This document shows positions 24,640-36,540 of a DNA stretch of 64,000 bases, in pieces (within the stretch, counting starts at the first letter, position 1; every line of letters begins with the position of its first letter). This DNA comes from Cheilinus undulatus. Taxonomy: Eukaryota; Chordata; Actinopteri; Labriformes; Labridae. The position numbers and the translations under genes were made by a program. The stretch is from NCBI RefSeq assembly GCF_018320785.1, contig NC_054869.1:41815789-41879788 (forward strand), in the 5' to 3' direction. The notes beneath the pieces were generated by a model. That model had not been told where the DNA came from and did no database searches. It saw nothing but the letters and a program-made list of their open reading frames with translations.

Positions 24640-25031
24640 CATCTGGCAAAATAATTCTAAGAGAAGCAAAGAAAAGATAAGTTTTGGCGAGACTGATGTT
24701 CAACCTCGGGAGACATCTCAAGCTCCCAGAAAACATCATAGTGACACTCAGGCCACACTTAGTTCTGGTGTCAGATACAACAAGGCAAGTGGTCCTGCTG
24801 GAGTTGACTGTTCTCTGGGAAGACCAGATGGATCTTGAGAGGAAGAGAGTCAAGAGAGGAGTTGGCCAGGGAATGCTGATGCAGGGGCTGAATAACAGAA
24901 GAGCCATCAGGAACTTTACAGACACTGCAGAAAAGGCGTCAATCAAGCCGGGTGATCCGTGGACACCAGCTTCTCAGACACAAGCGGGGTCTGATAAACC
25001 TCAGCTGGGTCACCTGAGGGAGGGTGTATAA
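24640..25031 (+). pseudogene. Retroelement-type coding relic with LELTVLWED motif
   Basis: An open frame with ARLMFNLGRHLKLPENI, TLRPHLVLVSDTTRQ and VVLLELTVLWEDQMD. This R-P-x-x-V-L ... L-E-L-T-V-P-W-E-D pattern recurs in fish retroelement proteins and looks like a PD-(D/E)xK nuclease core, in which case the D of RPD has become H here. It lacks an upstream RT domain, and its C-terminus diverges from what I remember. A host gene is unlikely. Confidence 0.4.
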
Positions 25032-25693
25032 TGACACCCAATGATCCCAGGATACATCACTGATGATATGACTGAGTTTCACCAAGAGGTGTTTGTTAGG
25101 CGCTTATAACAAACACCTAATCAATTAACATTAATGAATGCTAGAGCACTTGTTTTTTGGAGAAATGTGTCTCCAAGGCTAACACGAAGTTTCCGTTGAC
25201 AAAATTAGCCCGATCTGGAGGTGATCTTTGACATTTTTGGCACAAAGTCTCCTCATTGTGTCTCCCTCTGACAGTCGCCTGCAACTAACCTGTCAAGTCA
25301 AATTATTCTCTTATTTTCACACTTAGATCAGAAAAATGCTGTCAAAATAAGAAATCTGGATTGACAGAGCAAGTTGTTTTTAGACTGTTTTGATGGCACA
25401 CGCAGAGAGAGCTTGAAGAGTGGAGCTCTGTTATGACCATGTGACCATCCTTCTACATGTTTTCAACTTCCTCTAACAATGAAGGAGGGATATGGATCTT
25501 TGCTCTGCTCTGAAATGCATAAATATCACCGAATTATCCCATCATGTGCTGCTGCACATGAATGCAGTGGTTAGACTGTAGACAATTTGAATGTTTTGCT
25601 TGTGTGACTCAGCATTTGCAGGTTTTAAAATCTGCTCTGACCTCCATAGTGTGACATTTTCTCTTACACTGCTGCAGCTTGTTGTTTGCCTCC

Positions 25694-25886
25694 ATGGATC
25701 TGTTGTTGCCTTTATTGGTTATACTTAAAGTTCTCTGTTATGTTCATGGTTATCCCTCTGGTGCTCCTACGGGTGCCTGTGAGGATATGATGCCTCGCCA
25801 CTCAGGGGTGCAGCCTCAGCCTCTTCCAGTCCCTTATACCATTGTCACAGACAGCAGGACGTTTGAGCCGGGACAGCCTATTACAG
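25694..25886 (+). CDS. Reeler gene exon 1: signal peptide and domain start
   Basis: ATG at 25694 with G at +4. 64 codons plus one base. Donor ACAG|gtgaga. Encodes the leader and residues up to PGQPIT. Confidence 0.85.
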
Positions 25887-28800
25887 GTGAGAGATCCATA
25901 TCAAACAGCAATAGAATAGAAACTGAAAGGTTGTTACTTTGCACTGAAATTATATTTTAGGATTTATTTACAGGTGGACTTTTTGTTAAGAAGTTGATAT
26001 TGATATTCTCCCACTTCTGAGGAGTAATGGGCCTTTATATTCAAAATATGTGCTGTTGTCTTTGCAGCTGAAAACTTTCTTTTTCTCAGACAAATGTAGG
26101 AGATGTTTTTTTTTACCTTGACATGTTTCGACTGTCATCAGGACACAGGACATACTCTAGATTGCCAAAAGTATTCACTCACTCAAATAATTGAAATCAG
26201 GTGTTCCAATCACTTCCATGGCCACAGGTGTATAAAATCAAGCACCTAGGCATGCATACTGTTTCTGCAAAAACATTTGTGAAAGAATGGGTCGCTCTCA
26301 GGAGCTCATTGAATTCCAGCGTGGTACTGTGATAGGATGCCACCTGTGCAACAAGTCCAGTCATGAAATTTCCTCACTCCTAACTATTCCACAGTCAACT
26401 GTCAGTGTTATTATAACACAGTGGAAGTGATTGGAAACGACAGCAACCCAGCCACAAAGTGGTGAGCCACGTAAAACGACAGAGCAGGGTCAGTGGATGC
26501 TGAGGAGCATAGTGCGAAGAGGTCGCCAACTTTCTGCAGTCAATCGCTACAGACCTCCAAACTTCATGTGGTCTTCAGATTAGCTCAAGAACAGTGTGTA
26601 GAGAGCTTCATGGAATGGGTTTCCATGGCCGAGCAGCTGCATCCAAGCCATACATCACCAAGTGCAATGCAAAGCGTAGGATGCAGTGGTGTAAAGCATG
26701 CCGCCACTGGACTCTAGAGCAGTGGAGACGCGTTCTCTGGAGTGGCGAACGGTGCTTCTCCATCTGGGAATCTGATGGACTAGTCTGGGTTTGGTGGTTG
26801 CCAGGAGAAGGGTACTTGTCTGACTGCATTGTGCCAAGTGTAAAGTTTGGTGGAGGGGAGATTATGGTGTGGGATTGTTTTTCAGGAGCTGGGCTTGGCC
26901 TCTTAGTTCCAGTGAAAGGAACTCTGAATGCTTCAGCATACCAAGAGATTTTGGACAGTTCCATACTCCCAACTTTGTGGGAGCAAAGGAGATGGCCCCT
27001 TCCTGTTCCAGCATGACTGTGCACCAGTGCACAAAGCAAGGTCCATAAAGACATGGATGAGAGAGTTTGGTGTGGATGAACTTGACTGGTCTGCACAGAG
27101 TCCTGACCGCTACTTAATAGAACACTTTGGGATGAATTAGAGCGGAGACTGAGAGCCAGGCCTTCTCATCCAACATCAGTGTGTGACCTCACAAATGCAC
27201 TTCTGGAAGAATGGTCAAAAATTCCCATAAACACACTCCTCAACCTTGTGGAAAGCCTTCCCAGAAGAGTTGAAGCTGTTATAGCTGCAAAGCGTGGACC
27301 AACGTCATATTAAACCCTATGGATTAAGAATGGATGTCACTCAAGTTCATATGCGAGTCAAGGTAGGTGAGCAAATACTTTTGGCAATATAGTGTATACG
27401 GACACGTCACAGCGGTCAGCTGATGCTTCTGAGGAAGACTGCAGATGACAGTCGAAATATGTGAAGGTAAAAAAACAGCTACAATTAGTTGTCTAAAAAA
27501 ACCAACACAAGAATAATATTCAGAATAAGAAGACAAAATTAATTTGCTGGATTTAAATTCGGAACTGTTGGTTTCAAGCTTTCTTTGTTCATGCTGTTCA
27601 TACTATCTTTTAAAATGGAGTAAGATAAGATGCATGCATGTCCTTCTGTAACTATGTGCTTTTTAAACATTCTTGTTAGTCCTGTCTCATTGTTCAATTA
27701 TTATGTTGTGTTCCTTTTGGGATCCAAACTGCCACATTTTTCATTAAATAAGTTTGAGTGTTTAAAATTTTGCCCTAAATTTGGGTTGTGTTTTCCCTTA
27801 AGGAGGTGGTGGTGGATCTTGATACTTGATCAGCTGAACCCCACTGCTTTAGACCTCTGACCTTTATTCTGATTTATTTATGAAATGTTGCTTAGTCTGT
27901 AATTTTTTCAATGTGCGTATTTCATTAGTTTAACAGCCAAGACCTTGTTTATGAATAAAGTTGAATTTAAAAAAATCTCAAAACTAAAATGTTTTACCAG
28001 CAGTTTACGTCATTTCCTTTCTGACAGAGGCGACATCTCACAGTAGTGGTCTGCAAGAGGGGGCGTCTGAGATGTTTGGTCTTCAGCCAGACCACTTCTT
28101 GAAATTTTGATTAATTGTGTGGTCCTGTACATTTTTAATCAGAACATCTTTTTCAAACTTCCTGAAGTCATTTACTTTGTTATCAAGCATGAAGGGTAAA
28201 ATAAACATGTCTTCTGTCTGATTTTTTTTGTTTTCAACAACAGTCTAGAGTTAAACTTTGCAATGATCTTTAACTAAGTAAAATAAGATGAGTATGAAAT
28301 TATCATTAGTGTGATTTTTCTTTTTTCCCTGCAGTGACAGTCAGAGGACCAGACTACAGAGGAGTCCTTCTGGAGGCTCGGATGTTCGGCAGCACTAATG
28401 CTCTGGGAAGCTGGCAGCTGCCTCCACCAGACACAAAGTTTCTCCAGGTGACTCTCCACTGTTTCCGTTTGAGTTTGAAAAATAGTTGTAAAGAAGTGAT
28501 ATCAAATGCATTATGAGGATGTAAAGTCCTCAAAAAAGAGAAAGTTGCACACATATTACAGCTAAATTCTTTGTATTTTCAGCATGTGTTTATCACAATG
28601 GTTTTATTATGTGAACGAGTCACTCCTACAGCAGTTTCATGTTTGCATGAAACTGTGCTTCATGTTTGCAGTGTGCAGGAAACCCAGCTGGTGCTGTGAC
28701 TCATTCCAACACCAACCCGAAGGGCAACACCACAGTATACAGCTGGATACCACCCAACTCTGCAGGCCCTATCTACTTTGTGTAAAGCTAAATATTTTTA

Positions 28801-29542
28801 TTCTATGATCACTTTAACATGAACATACTTAAATATAAAGTTTTAACACATTAAAGTCTGTAATTGTGGCTGATTTTCAAATCCATCCTTCTCAGGGCCA
28901 CAGTGGCTCAGCAGAGAGCCGTCTATTGGATCGGTGTGAGGTCTATGACTCTGATGAGAGGTTTGTACAGCAGCATAAAAGAACCATTTTCAAAAGGAGG
29001 ATAGTCTTTAGATAGACTTTATGGTGCCATATGTTTAAGATTTAATATTGTTTAATAAAACATAGTTTTGAGTGAAGAAGTAAAAAAATGTACATGCATT
29101 TTATACGGAAATTACTTAAGAGAGAAATTAATCCATTAAAATGAAAAGCAAACTTCCACACATGAACACTAAATGCACTGGGAATGTTAATGAAATATTA
29201 CAATGTATCTGCAATTTAGACCTCATTTAGGAGTTCGGGTGCATTTTTTTAATAAAGTACAACCATTTTGTATATAATAAAGAACAACCAAAGACTCCTA
29301 TTTTTGTTGCTGTGGTTAAAAAAATGCATCAACAACATTTCATTTTTAGCATCATACTAGAGTTTTAAGACCATTATTAAGACAGACCTAGTTTAATAAT
29401 CATACCTCTTTTTTTCCTCTCAGGAAAACCAGAGAGAGTCAATCTGTCCATCACAGATGCCAGCACTCGAATGGCTGAAGAAAATCCTCTTCTTGTGCAC
29501 ATTTCATGTTTTCTGATGTTTCATCTGCTGGCGTTGAAATAA
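25694..29542 (+). CDS. Reeler-domain secreted or GPI-anchored protein, 199 aa, 5 exons
   Basis: Exons 25694-25886, 28335-28447, 28672-28781, 28896-28960, 29424-29542 sum to 600 nt: 199 codons plus TAA. Residues 1-19 form a signal peptide ([19 protein letters not shown]). The Reeler domain follows, with [19 protein letters not shown] at its start, [21 protein letters not shown] and [20 protein letters not shown]29 and C103 are a plausible disulfide. N-glycosylation sequons are at N121 and N167. The domain resembles ferric-chelate reductase 1, reelin-domain-containing 1 and insect Hdd11/defense-protein Reeler modules, but no DOMON or cytochrome b561 follows. The last 17 residues ([17 protein letters not shown]) are hydrophobic after a polar stretch, which suggests a GPI-anchor signal or a minimal membrane tail. 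The biological role is unknown. The in-frame TTG at 25679 is not a likely start; ATG 25694 begins the hydrophobic leader. Confidence 0.85.
26105..26152. repeat. Outer inverted-repeat arm, left (partner 27444-27475)
   Basis: tttttttaccttgacatgtttcgactgtcatc (26107-26139) is the near-exact reverse complement of 27444-27475. The Tc1 relic lies between the arms. The motif overlaps the CTGATGA/GAAAC motif seen in the 5.5 kb hairpin. Confidence 0.6.
26153..27396 (+). mobile_element. Tc1/mariner element in Reeler intron 1, broken transposase
   Basis: TIRs TACtctAgATTGCCAAAAG and CTTTTGGCAATAtAgTGTA end in TA. Transposase fragments: [17 protein letters not shown] (start), [49 protein letters not shown] and [10 protein letters not shown]-x34-E spacing is kept between the second and third catalytic residues, but the first acidic site reads WSGERC instead of WSDES. 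Frameshifts and stops are present. Confidence 0.85.
28335..28447 (+). CDS. Reeler gene exon 2
   Basis: 113 nt. Acceptor tttccctgcag, donor CTCCAG|gtgact. Encodes [15 protein letters not shown], the most conserved Reeler block, then [14 protein letters not shown]. Confidence 0.88.
28672..28781 (+). CDS. Reeler gene exon 3
   Basis: 110 nt. Acceptor catgtttgcag, donor TTTGT|gtaaag. Begins at C103 and includes the NTT sequon and [13 protein letters not shown]. Confidence 0.88.
28896..28960 (+). CDS. Reeler gene exon 4
   Basis: 65 nt. Acceptor ccttctcag, donor AGAG|gtttgt. Encodes [19 protein letters not shown], the last Reeler strand. Confidence 0.85.
29424..29542 (+). CDS. Reeler gene exon 5: hydrophobic C-terminus and stop
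   Basis: 119 nt. Acceptor ttttcctctcag. Encodes the NLS sequon, a polar linker with DAST (possible omega region) and the hydrophobic tail. The stop TAA (29540-29542) lies inside an AATAAA hexamer. Confidence 0.82.
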
Positions 29543-29543
29543 A
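29538..29543 (+). terminator. AATAAA poly(A) signal overlapping the stop codon
   Basis: The hexamer occupies 29538-29543 and contains the TAA stop of the Reeler gene. A TG-rich stretch follows (ttgtgctggtgcag, about 29570). If used, the 3'UTR would be only some 15-30 nt. Confidence 0.5.
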
Positions 29544-29689
29544 ACACCAATGCTATCTTCTTAACTCTGACTTGTGCTGGTGCAGTATATCCCCAAAAAT
29601 TTAAATTCCTTTTTTCCAAAAGCATTTCTGCATCAACTGCAGTTAATCTTCATCTTAAATGAGTAATGTGCTGATCTAAAAAAGCAACA

Positions 29690-30540
29690 CATCATGCTGT
29701 GATCTAAAGAAATTTAAGAACAGATGAGAAACAAAGTAACTCACATCTATCGGTCTTGAAAGGGTTAAGAAGTAAAAGTCATTTATGATGGTTTGGGACT
29801 CCAGCAAACCATGGTGAGTGCCATTATCCACAAATGGAGTAGACTTGGAACAGTGGTGAACCTTCCTAGGAGTTTCCAGCCAACCAAAATTACTCCAGGA
29901 ACGCATTGTCAACTCATCTATGTGGCCTCAAAAGAACCCAGAACATCTGAAGACCTGCAGTTAAGGTCAGTGTTCATGATTTAACAATAAGAAATACACT
30001 GGGCAAAAATGGCATCCATGGGAGAGTTCAAGGCCAAAACCACTGCTGACCAAAAAGAACACAAAAACTTGTCTCACATTTGCCAAACATATATTTGATC
30101 CCAAGGACTTTTGGGAAAATATTCTGATGAAACAAAAGTTGAAATTTTTGGAAGGTGTGTGTCCTGTTACATCTGGGGTAAAACTAACAGTATTTCATAA
30201 AGAGAACATCATACCAGTAGTCAAACGTGGTGGTGTCAGTGATGGTCTGGGGCTGCTTTGCTGCTTCAGGATCCTGACTTGCCATAATTGATGGGACCAC
30301 AAATTTTCTTTTTAGCAGAAAATCCTGAATGAATGTCCAGCAATCAGTTTGTGACTTCACATAACTTGGATTATGCTGCTGGCACTGATAAGACTGGAAA
30401 TGGTGCTCCTTTATGTAGAGGACCAGTATCCAAAAGCCCTCAAGCATGTCCAGAAAACACAAAAAAGTATTGCTTATATGCTATAGATTGTTCTGAAGTA
30501 CACAAAGATGAGACGTAGCTCAACATTCTGGTGAGTCCAA
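29690..30540 (+). mobile_element. Tc1/mariner relic just 3' of the Reeler gene
   Basis: Frame-shifted transposase: LGTVVNLPRSFQPTKITPG (HTH linker), a fragment equivalent to DETKVEIFG, then GRCVSCYIWGKTNS, and a VVVSVMVWGCF equivalent in a shifted frame near 30225-30260. No intact ORF. Confidence 0.65.
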
Positions 30541-32199
30541 ATTCACGTCATATCAAATTATTCCCATTTTCTTTAATTTAATTGTTCAGTTAAGAGAGTG
30601 ATCAAGAGAGAGGCACAGAGCGAGCAAACCATTGATAGAGATGGAGTGATTGCTGTGGGGGTTTGTTATCGACTCAAATTCATTCCATTTATTGAAGAGC
30701 ATGTTATGACCTGTTTTTTCCACATGGTTTGATCTATAACCCAGATCCCCATCACGTCGCTTAACAATAACCCAGGCAGGCACTAAAGAGGCTTAAGACA
30801 TGCATTGCATGTTAGATTTAAAGCTCTAACCAACCATATTCAACATTTCCTGTTTGACTTCCATTTCTCTGCACCACATGTTGCTGCAGCTCCAGACAAG
30901 TACCCTTTGAACCAGAGCAGCATGGACTGAAATATGCACCATTTATAATAAAGCAAGGAGAATTTAAAACCTTTGATTTGCCCCCCTGTTTATGGTTACA
31001 AACCCAACATTAATTTATGAAAAGACATTTTTGTTCAGGTGAACAGGTGACGATTAAGGCTGAAAATATATTAAAGTAAGGCTAGTTCCTCTATTTTACA
31101 GGATGTGATCCTATCATGGTCAGAGTGTTTTTTATGACTCAAAGTCATGTCTGAAAACAACATCTGTGTAACACTGTATTGTGATGGCTGTTTTTTTTTA
31201 AACAAATTTATAAACAAAGTAAACTTTGTCAACATAATTTTTTATACTGTAGTTAACCTTAACTCTGTGGGAATATTTGGAGCATAGTCTGCACTCCTAC
31301 TTGTTTGTCAGTACAGTGCTGAGTTGACTGTTGTCTCCTGTGGCTAAGATAGGCAACTTACTACTGAAAAGCACCTCGACCCAGTTCAAAAATACCGAAC
31401 TACCCCTTGCAGCTCACTGACTCACATGACATTAAGCAAAGAGCTTGCAGCTGACACTCACATGACCAAGCCTTATATGGGATGTTAAATTAAGCCTTAG
31501 TGTAATTTAAACAGGTGAGTACCCAAGGACTTAATCCATGTTTAGGTGTCCAGGATGGAGAAAAAAAAAACCTCTGTCAACATTTGGGAGATTTCTTTTA
31601 GATTTCTCAACAGCAGGTCTTAAACATGGCACAAAGTTGGGATTTTTAATAAAGGTATTAATAGGGGGTTGACTCACTTTTGGAGCCAGCCTCCAGTGGA
31701 TGGTCAAAGAACTGCAGTTTAAAACTGTATGCACTGGCTTCATTTTTCAGCCGTGGAGGATACTTGTCTATACTAACCCATGTCTTGAAGTTGTCTTTAA
31801 GTTTAAGAACTCTGCCTCTCATTCATCCTCTTTCAACTCTTTAGGATAACTTTTTTCTTCCTCTGTCATGCACTATTGATCTTCAGCAGGCTTATATGCT
31901 AGAGGACACTGCCTTGGTCATACAGCCAGTACCACTCAATAATAATTAGTCTCTTTCCACTGCTGGCCCAAAGTCAGATACATCTTTAAACAGGAGATTC
32001 AAGCTACAGACCTAAACACCAGCACTGCCAGCCAGTTCAATAGTAATTGACTCATTGACAAGTGGAATACTGACCTCCTTTGCCATGGTCATTGTCCATG
32101 AATACCACAACAGTGATTTATTTTTCCATCAAGACAAGGTCATTTAAACAGAGTTTGTAGAGAAAACAGGGTAGAGAATCCTTCCAGCCCCTTCAACCA

Positions 32200-32900
32200 C
32201 GTAGTACTGTGATAAAGTATTGAACCCCTCCCTGATTTCTTTTTTTTTCCTTTAACATTCAAATGTCTCAGATCATCAAAGAGATTTAATATTAGACAAA
32301 GACTTTTAAGTAAATACAAAATATAGTTTTACAACGATAATTTCATTTATTAAAGAAAAAAAAGCAATCCAAACCTACTGGGCTCTATGTGAAAAAGTAA
32401 TTGCCCCCTAAACCTAATAACTGGTTTGTGATAACTGGCAATGAGTCTTTTATATCACCGTGGAGGAATTTTGGCCCACTCTTCTTTGCAGAATTTTTTT
32501 AATTCAAAAAACTTTGGCGAGTTTTCAAGCATGACTGGCCTGTTTAAGGTCATGCAACAGCATCTCAATCAAATTTCAGTCCAGACTGTGAATAGGCCAT
32601 TCCAAAACCTTTATTTAATTTTTTTTTTTTTTTAAAGGCATTCAGAATTGGATTGAGTGGTGTGTTTCATATGCATAACTCAAGTGTGCTTGAGCTTGAC
32701 TGATGGCTGGACATTCTCCTTCAGCATTGTCTGGTAGAGACCTCTGTTCTTGGAATAGGTTCACCATTGTTCCAAGTTTCCTCCTTTTGTACATAATGGC
32801 TCTCACTGTGGTTGCTGGGGTCCAAAGCCTTAGAAATGTCTTTGTTACTCTTTTCAGACTGATTGATCTCAATGACTTTGTTTCTTGCAATAAAAGTTGT
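32200..32900 (-). mobile_element. Tc1/mariner relic, minus strand
   Basis: The end gtgataaagtattgaacccc with the downstream tgtgaaaaagtaattgcccc is a familiar fish Tc1 terminus. The minus-strand frame includes TTVRAIMYKRRKLGTMVNLF, the HTH/linker of a Tc1 transposase. Only the N-terminal part remains. Confidence 0.65.
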
Positions 32901-35068
32901 TCACAGTTTGATTATATAAATGAGTTTTCCTATCTTTTATCTGCATTTTCTAGATGCTTCTGCTTCGCTTGTTTTGATCAGGCCAGTAGAGCCACAAAGG
33001 CAGTCCAAGAGTAAAGGCTACAGCCAGCTTATGTCTTCATCCAACATCCCATGTATGCTTTCCTGAAAGTAAATAAGCATTTAGAAGAAGTCTAAATAAT
33101 GCTAGACACTCAAAGTCAAGCTTTATAAATCCCATAATAACAATACATTTTTTCAGTTTACATAAGCACTGAGAAATTGCACATTTGTTATGAAAGAAAT
33201 GAGTCTGCAAATTTCAAAGGTCAGAGGTTGAGAATGATGTCCAAATTAAAACTGGCTGTTCATACAGTGAAAGATGTCATGTTCTATCTGTCTCCCTGCT
33301 GTGCTGACATACAGTATAAACAAAAACACAGCAACTGTGATTAGGTCATCAAGGCTGTCAGAGCCGTAATCCTTTAAAACATCTGCACTGTATGCTGCAT
33401 CATACACCGCAGAAATACACACTCACAGGCAAGCACATATGGGCATCCCTGCACCCAGGAATACACACACCCATGACCATCATACATGTAGATTTTTATA
33501 TAGTCTTATTCCAGGCAGATCAAACAGTGATCCACATGCATGCACAGTGTGCAGATTAAGGCTATCCCTTTGCTGTAGGGGCTTAGATGACATCTCTGAG
33601 TAAGCTCTGCATTCTTCACCTCCCTCCCTCTCTTCATCTCCTTTCACCAACATGTTCAGCACCATAAAAAGCAAAGTGATCATCTTGTCCCTGTTTGCTC
33701 TCCTGTATGGAGGCTAATGAAATAATCATTTCTATAAATTTAGTCATCTCAAAGAGGACCAGATGCACAATCATTGTGCATATTGTCTAATTGCTCTTAC
33801 AGTGATGGAAAACGTGCCTTTAATCGTATTACATACTTGAAAAAACTCACAGAAGCTCAGTGGACAAGTCAAAAGTCATCATAATATCAAACATCTCACC
33901 TTTGTCTGTTCCCTTCAGCTAATTACATTTACTTTTTAATTCAAAGCATTCTTTTTCCCTGGTAAAGCAAATATTGTTAGTTCCAATCAGCCAGAAGTTC
34001 CTTCTTTTCTTTCAAAATAAATTGGTTTTTATCCAAACAGGACGTAAGATCCTCTTTCTGAAGTCAGTACAAATAATAAAGCAAAAGCATCACAAGTAAC
34101 TGTTGAGGAAAATCTCTCTGTTAACATTGACTGGGTTACTAAGAGAAAGCAACTGAATGTGAAGTAAAGTGATAATGCTGCCACATTAACCATTGACCAC
34201 TTTAATGAGTCATTTTGTACATGCACTCCTTCATATTCATCCATGTATCATTGTTAAACACTGTTGTCAACAGAATAAGCACTTTCAAGCTGTCACCTAC
34301 CTCTTAGTCATGGTTTCAGACCACACTGGTGTATTACAGCAGCACTCAGTTATGATCCATGTAAAAGTAAAAATCTTATCAAAAATACACCTCTCTGAGC
34401 TCACCTGATTTTACAAATCAGAACACGGGTGGGAATTGCTTCACACTGTTAATATGGGCTCATTTTTATTACAATTCAAAATATATGAATTGAAAAATTG
34501 AGCATATAGTGTTGCGCTGCCATTTCATTGAAATCAGCTGATCTCATGCAAGCCCTCATCAGCTGATGACCAGCTGGTTTTTGCTAATCTTCCTATAGAC
34601 TAAATGAACTCAGGCTGTCATATTTAAGCTGCGCTTGCATGCCTTATCTTTGCTGCTCTCTGCAAGCTACTTTTGCAACCTTCCTCCACCCTGGCTCCTC
34701 CATTATATTATGTTGTTTGTCTTAAGAAATGTCATTCTATTGACACTAATGTCTGCTCTGCTCTGTATATTTTGCGGCTTCTCTCCCTGCCTCAGGCTTT
34801 CCTTGTAGGCACAGGAAGAGCAGTCACATGTGCCGTTCCTGCTTGATGCTTTCTACGAAAGCTTGTAGAAGGGCAGAGGGATCCCAGAACAGACATTCCA
34901 CCAATCATAAATAACTGCAATATATACAAATTATTAACTACTGTTAAAATGCGAATAACTGCAAACTACATCTTTTTCTTGACTAAGTGGCCCTGACTGA
35001 AATGCCATCAAATATGGAATTGATCCCATTTAACCACTGAAATTCAGCAGTTACTGGCAATCTTACAG
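32901..35068. other. Intergenic, nothing recognised
   Basis: AT-rich, no ORF above about 100 codons and no clear repeat. Together with 30541-32199 it separates the Reeler gene from opn4x. Confidence 0.6.
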
Positions 35069-36085
35069 TATATGAACATAAGTATTTGGCCACACCTGTT
35101 AATTATTAAATTCAGGTGTTTCAAGCAGACCTGTTGCCACAGGTGTGAAAAAAACAATGGCTGCATTCCTAGCCATGCAGTCTCTATCTGCAAACATTTG
35201 TGCTACTAAATTGGTCGTTCTGAAGAGCTCAGTGACTTCAAGAGTGGCACTGTGATGGATACCACCTTTGCAATAAAAGAGTTTGTGAAATTTCACCCCT
35301 GCTGGATATTCCAAAGTCCTCAGTGATATTATTCTAAAGTTGAAGCATTTAGGAGCAACAGCAACTTAGCCATGAAGCTGAGGACCATGTAAAATCCCGA
35401 GCGCTATGGCACATGGTGCGTAAAAGTCGCCAATCCTCTGCTGATTCCACAGCTGAAGAGTTTGGCGAATGGCAGAGCTCGCCATAGGAATGGGTTTCCA
35501 TGGCTGAGCAGTGGCAAACCACCAAGTCTAATGCCAAGCTTTGGATGGAGTGGTGTGGAGTGGGACAGTGGAGCAGTAGAATTGTGTTCTGTGGAGTGAC
35601 AAATCCTGGTTTTCTGTTTTGCAGTCAGATGGGCGAGTCTGGGTTTGGCAGATGCCGGGAGAGCATTACCTGCCTGACTGCACTGTGCCAACTGTGAAGT
35701 TTGGTGGATAAGGGATAATGGTATGGGGCTGTTTTTCAGGATTTAGCCTCTGCCCCTTATCTCCACTAAAGGGCAATTTTAATCTAGCATACCAAGACAC
35801 TTTGGACAATGCTATGTTTCCAACTTTGTGGCAACAGTCAAACACCTTTCAGATGAACAAGAATGGATATTGTGAGCCAGGCCATCTCGTCCAGCATCAC
35901 CATGCTTGATGGAATGAATGGGCACAAATTCCTACAGAGACACTCCAAAATCTTGTAGAAATCCTTCCAAGAAGAGTGGAGGTTTCAAAAGGACCAATTC
36001 CATGTCAAAATACATGTAAAAAATGTCATTGCAGTCCCTGATGGTGTAATGGTCAGGTGGCCAAGTATTTTTTTTTTTCCATATA
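35069..36085 (+). mobile_element. Tc1/mariner relic related to the 26.2 kb copy
   Basis: TIRs TATATGaACATAAGTATTTG and, inverted, AAGTATTTT...ccatata. It contains [23 protein letters not shown] and GIMVWGCFSG, all alignable with the copy at 26153. The second catalytic block (HDCAPVH) is missing. Several stops. Confidence 0.75.
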
Positions 36086-36540
36086 GTCGATATCTTCAAC
36101 TTCAGTGCTCTTTTTTTACAACTGACATACACTTTCTGGCATTTCAGATAATTTTAGGAGTGTTCTTGAAGCAGAGGAAACAAACTTTTCCTTATACCCA
36201 ACCACTCCGGTTGTATAAGCTTATAACTTAAGTTAAAGCCAAAGTATGTTATGTTGAAGCGTGTCATGATGTGCTCCTTGTGAGTGAAAGCTGTGGTAAA
36301 TCGGCTGTGTAAGTTGGGAGTGGTAAGACCAATTATTTCCCTTCTCCATGAGTGATTTTAAAAAGTCTGTGCGTGTCTTCCTTCCCTGAAACATGCCTGA
36401 GCTCTCGCACACATGCATGAGGTTTCATAGACAGCCATCACTGCGTGTATGTCCGGCTTACAGAGTCCCATGAGCTGAAATGGCTGTTAATACTGCTGGT
36501 GTTAGTGAACATCAAGTCTGTTATGTAAGAAATCTGGTAG

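Noticed and set aside
24386..24946. 186-codon minus-strand ORF
   Set aside because: Antisense of the retroelement-like relic and of the dispersed repeat; no start context or domain.
26608..27096. 162-codon minus-strand ORF
   Set aside because: Antisense shadow of the Tc1 transposase relic on the + strand.
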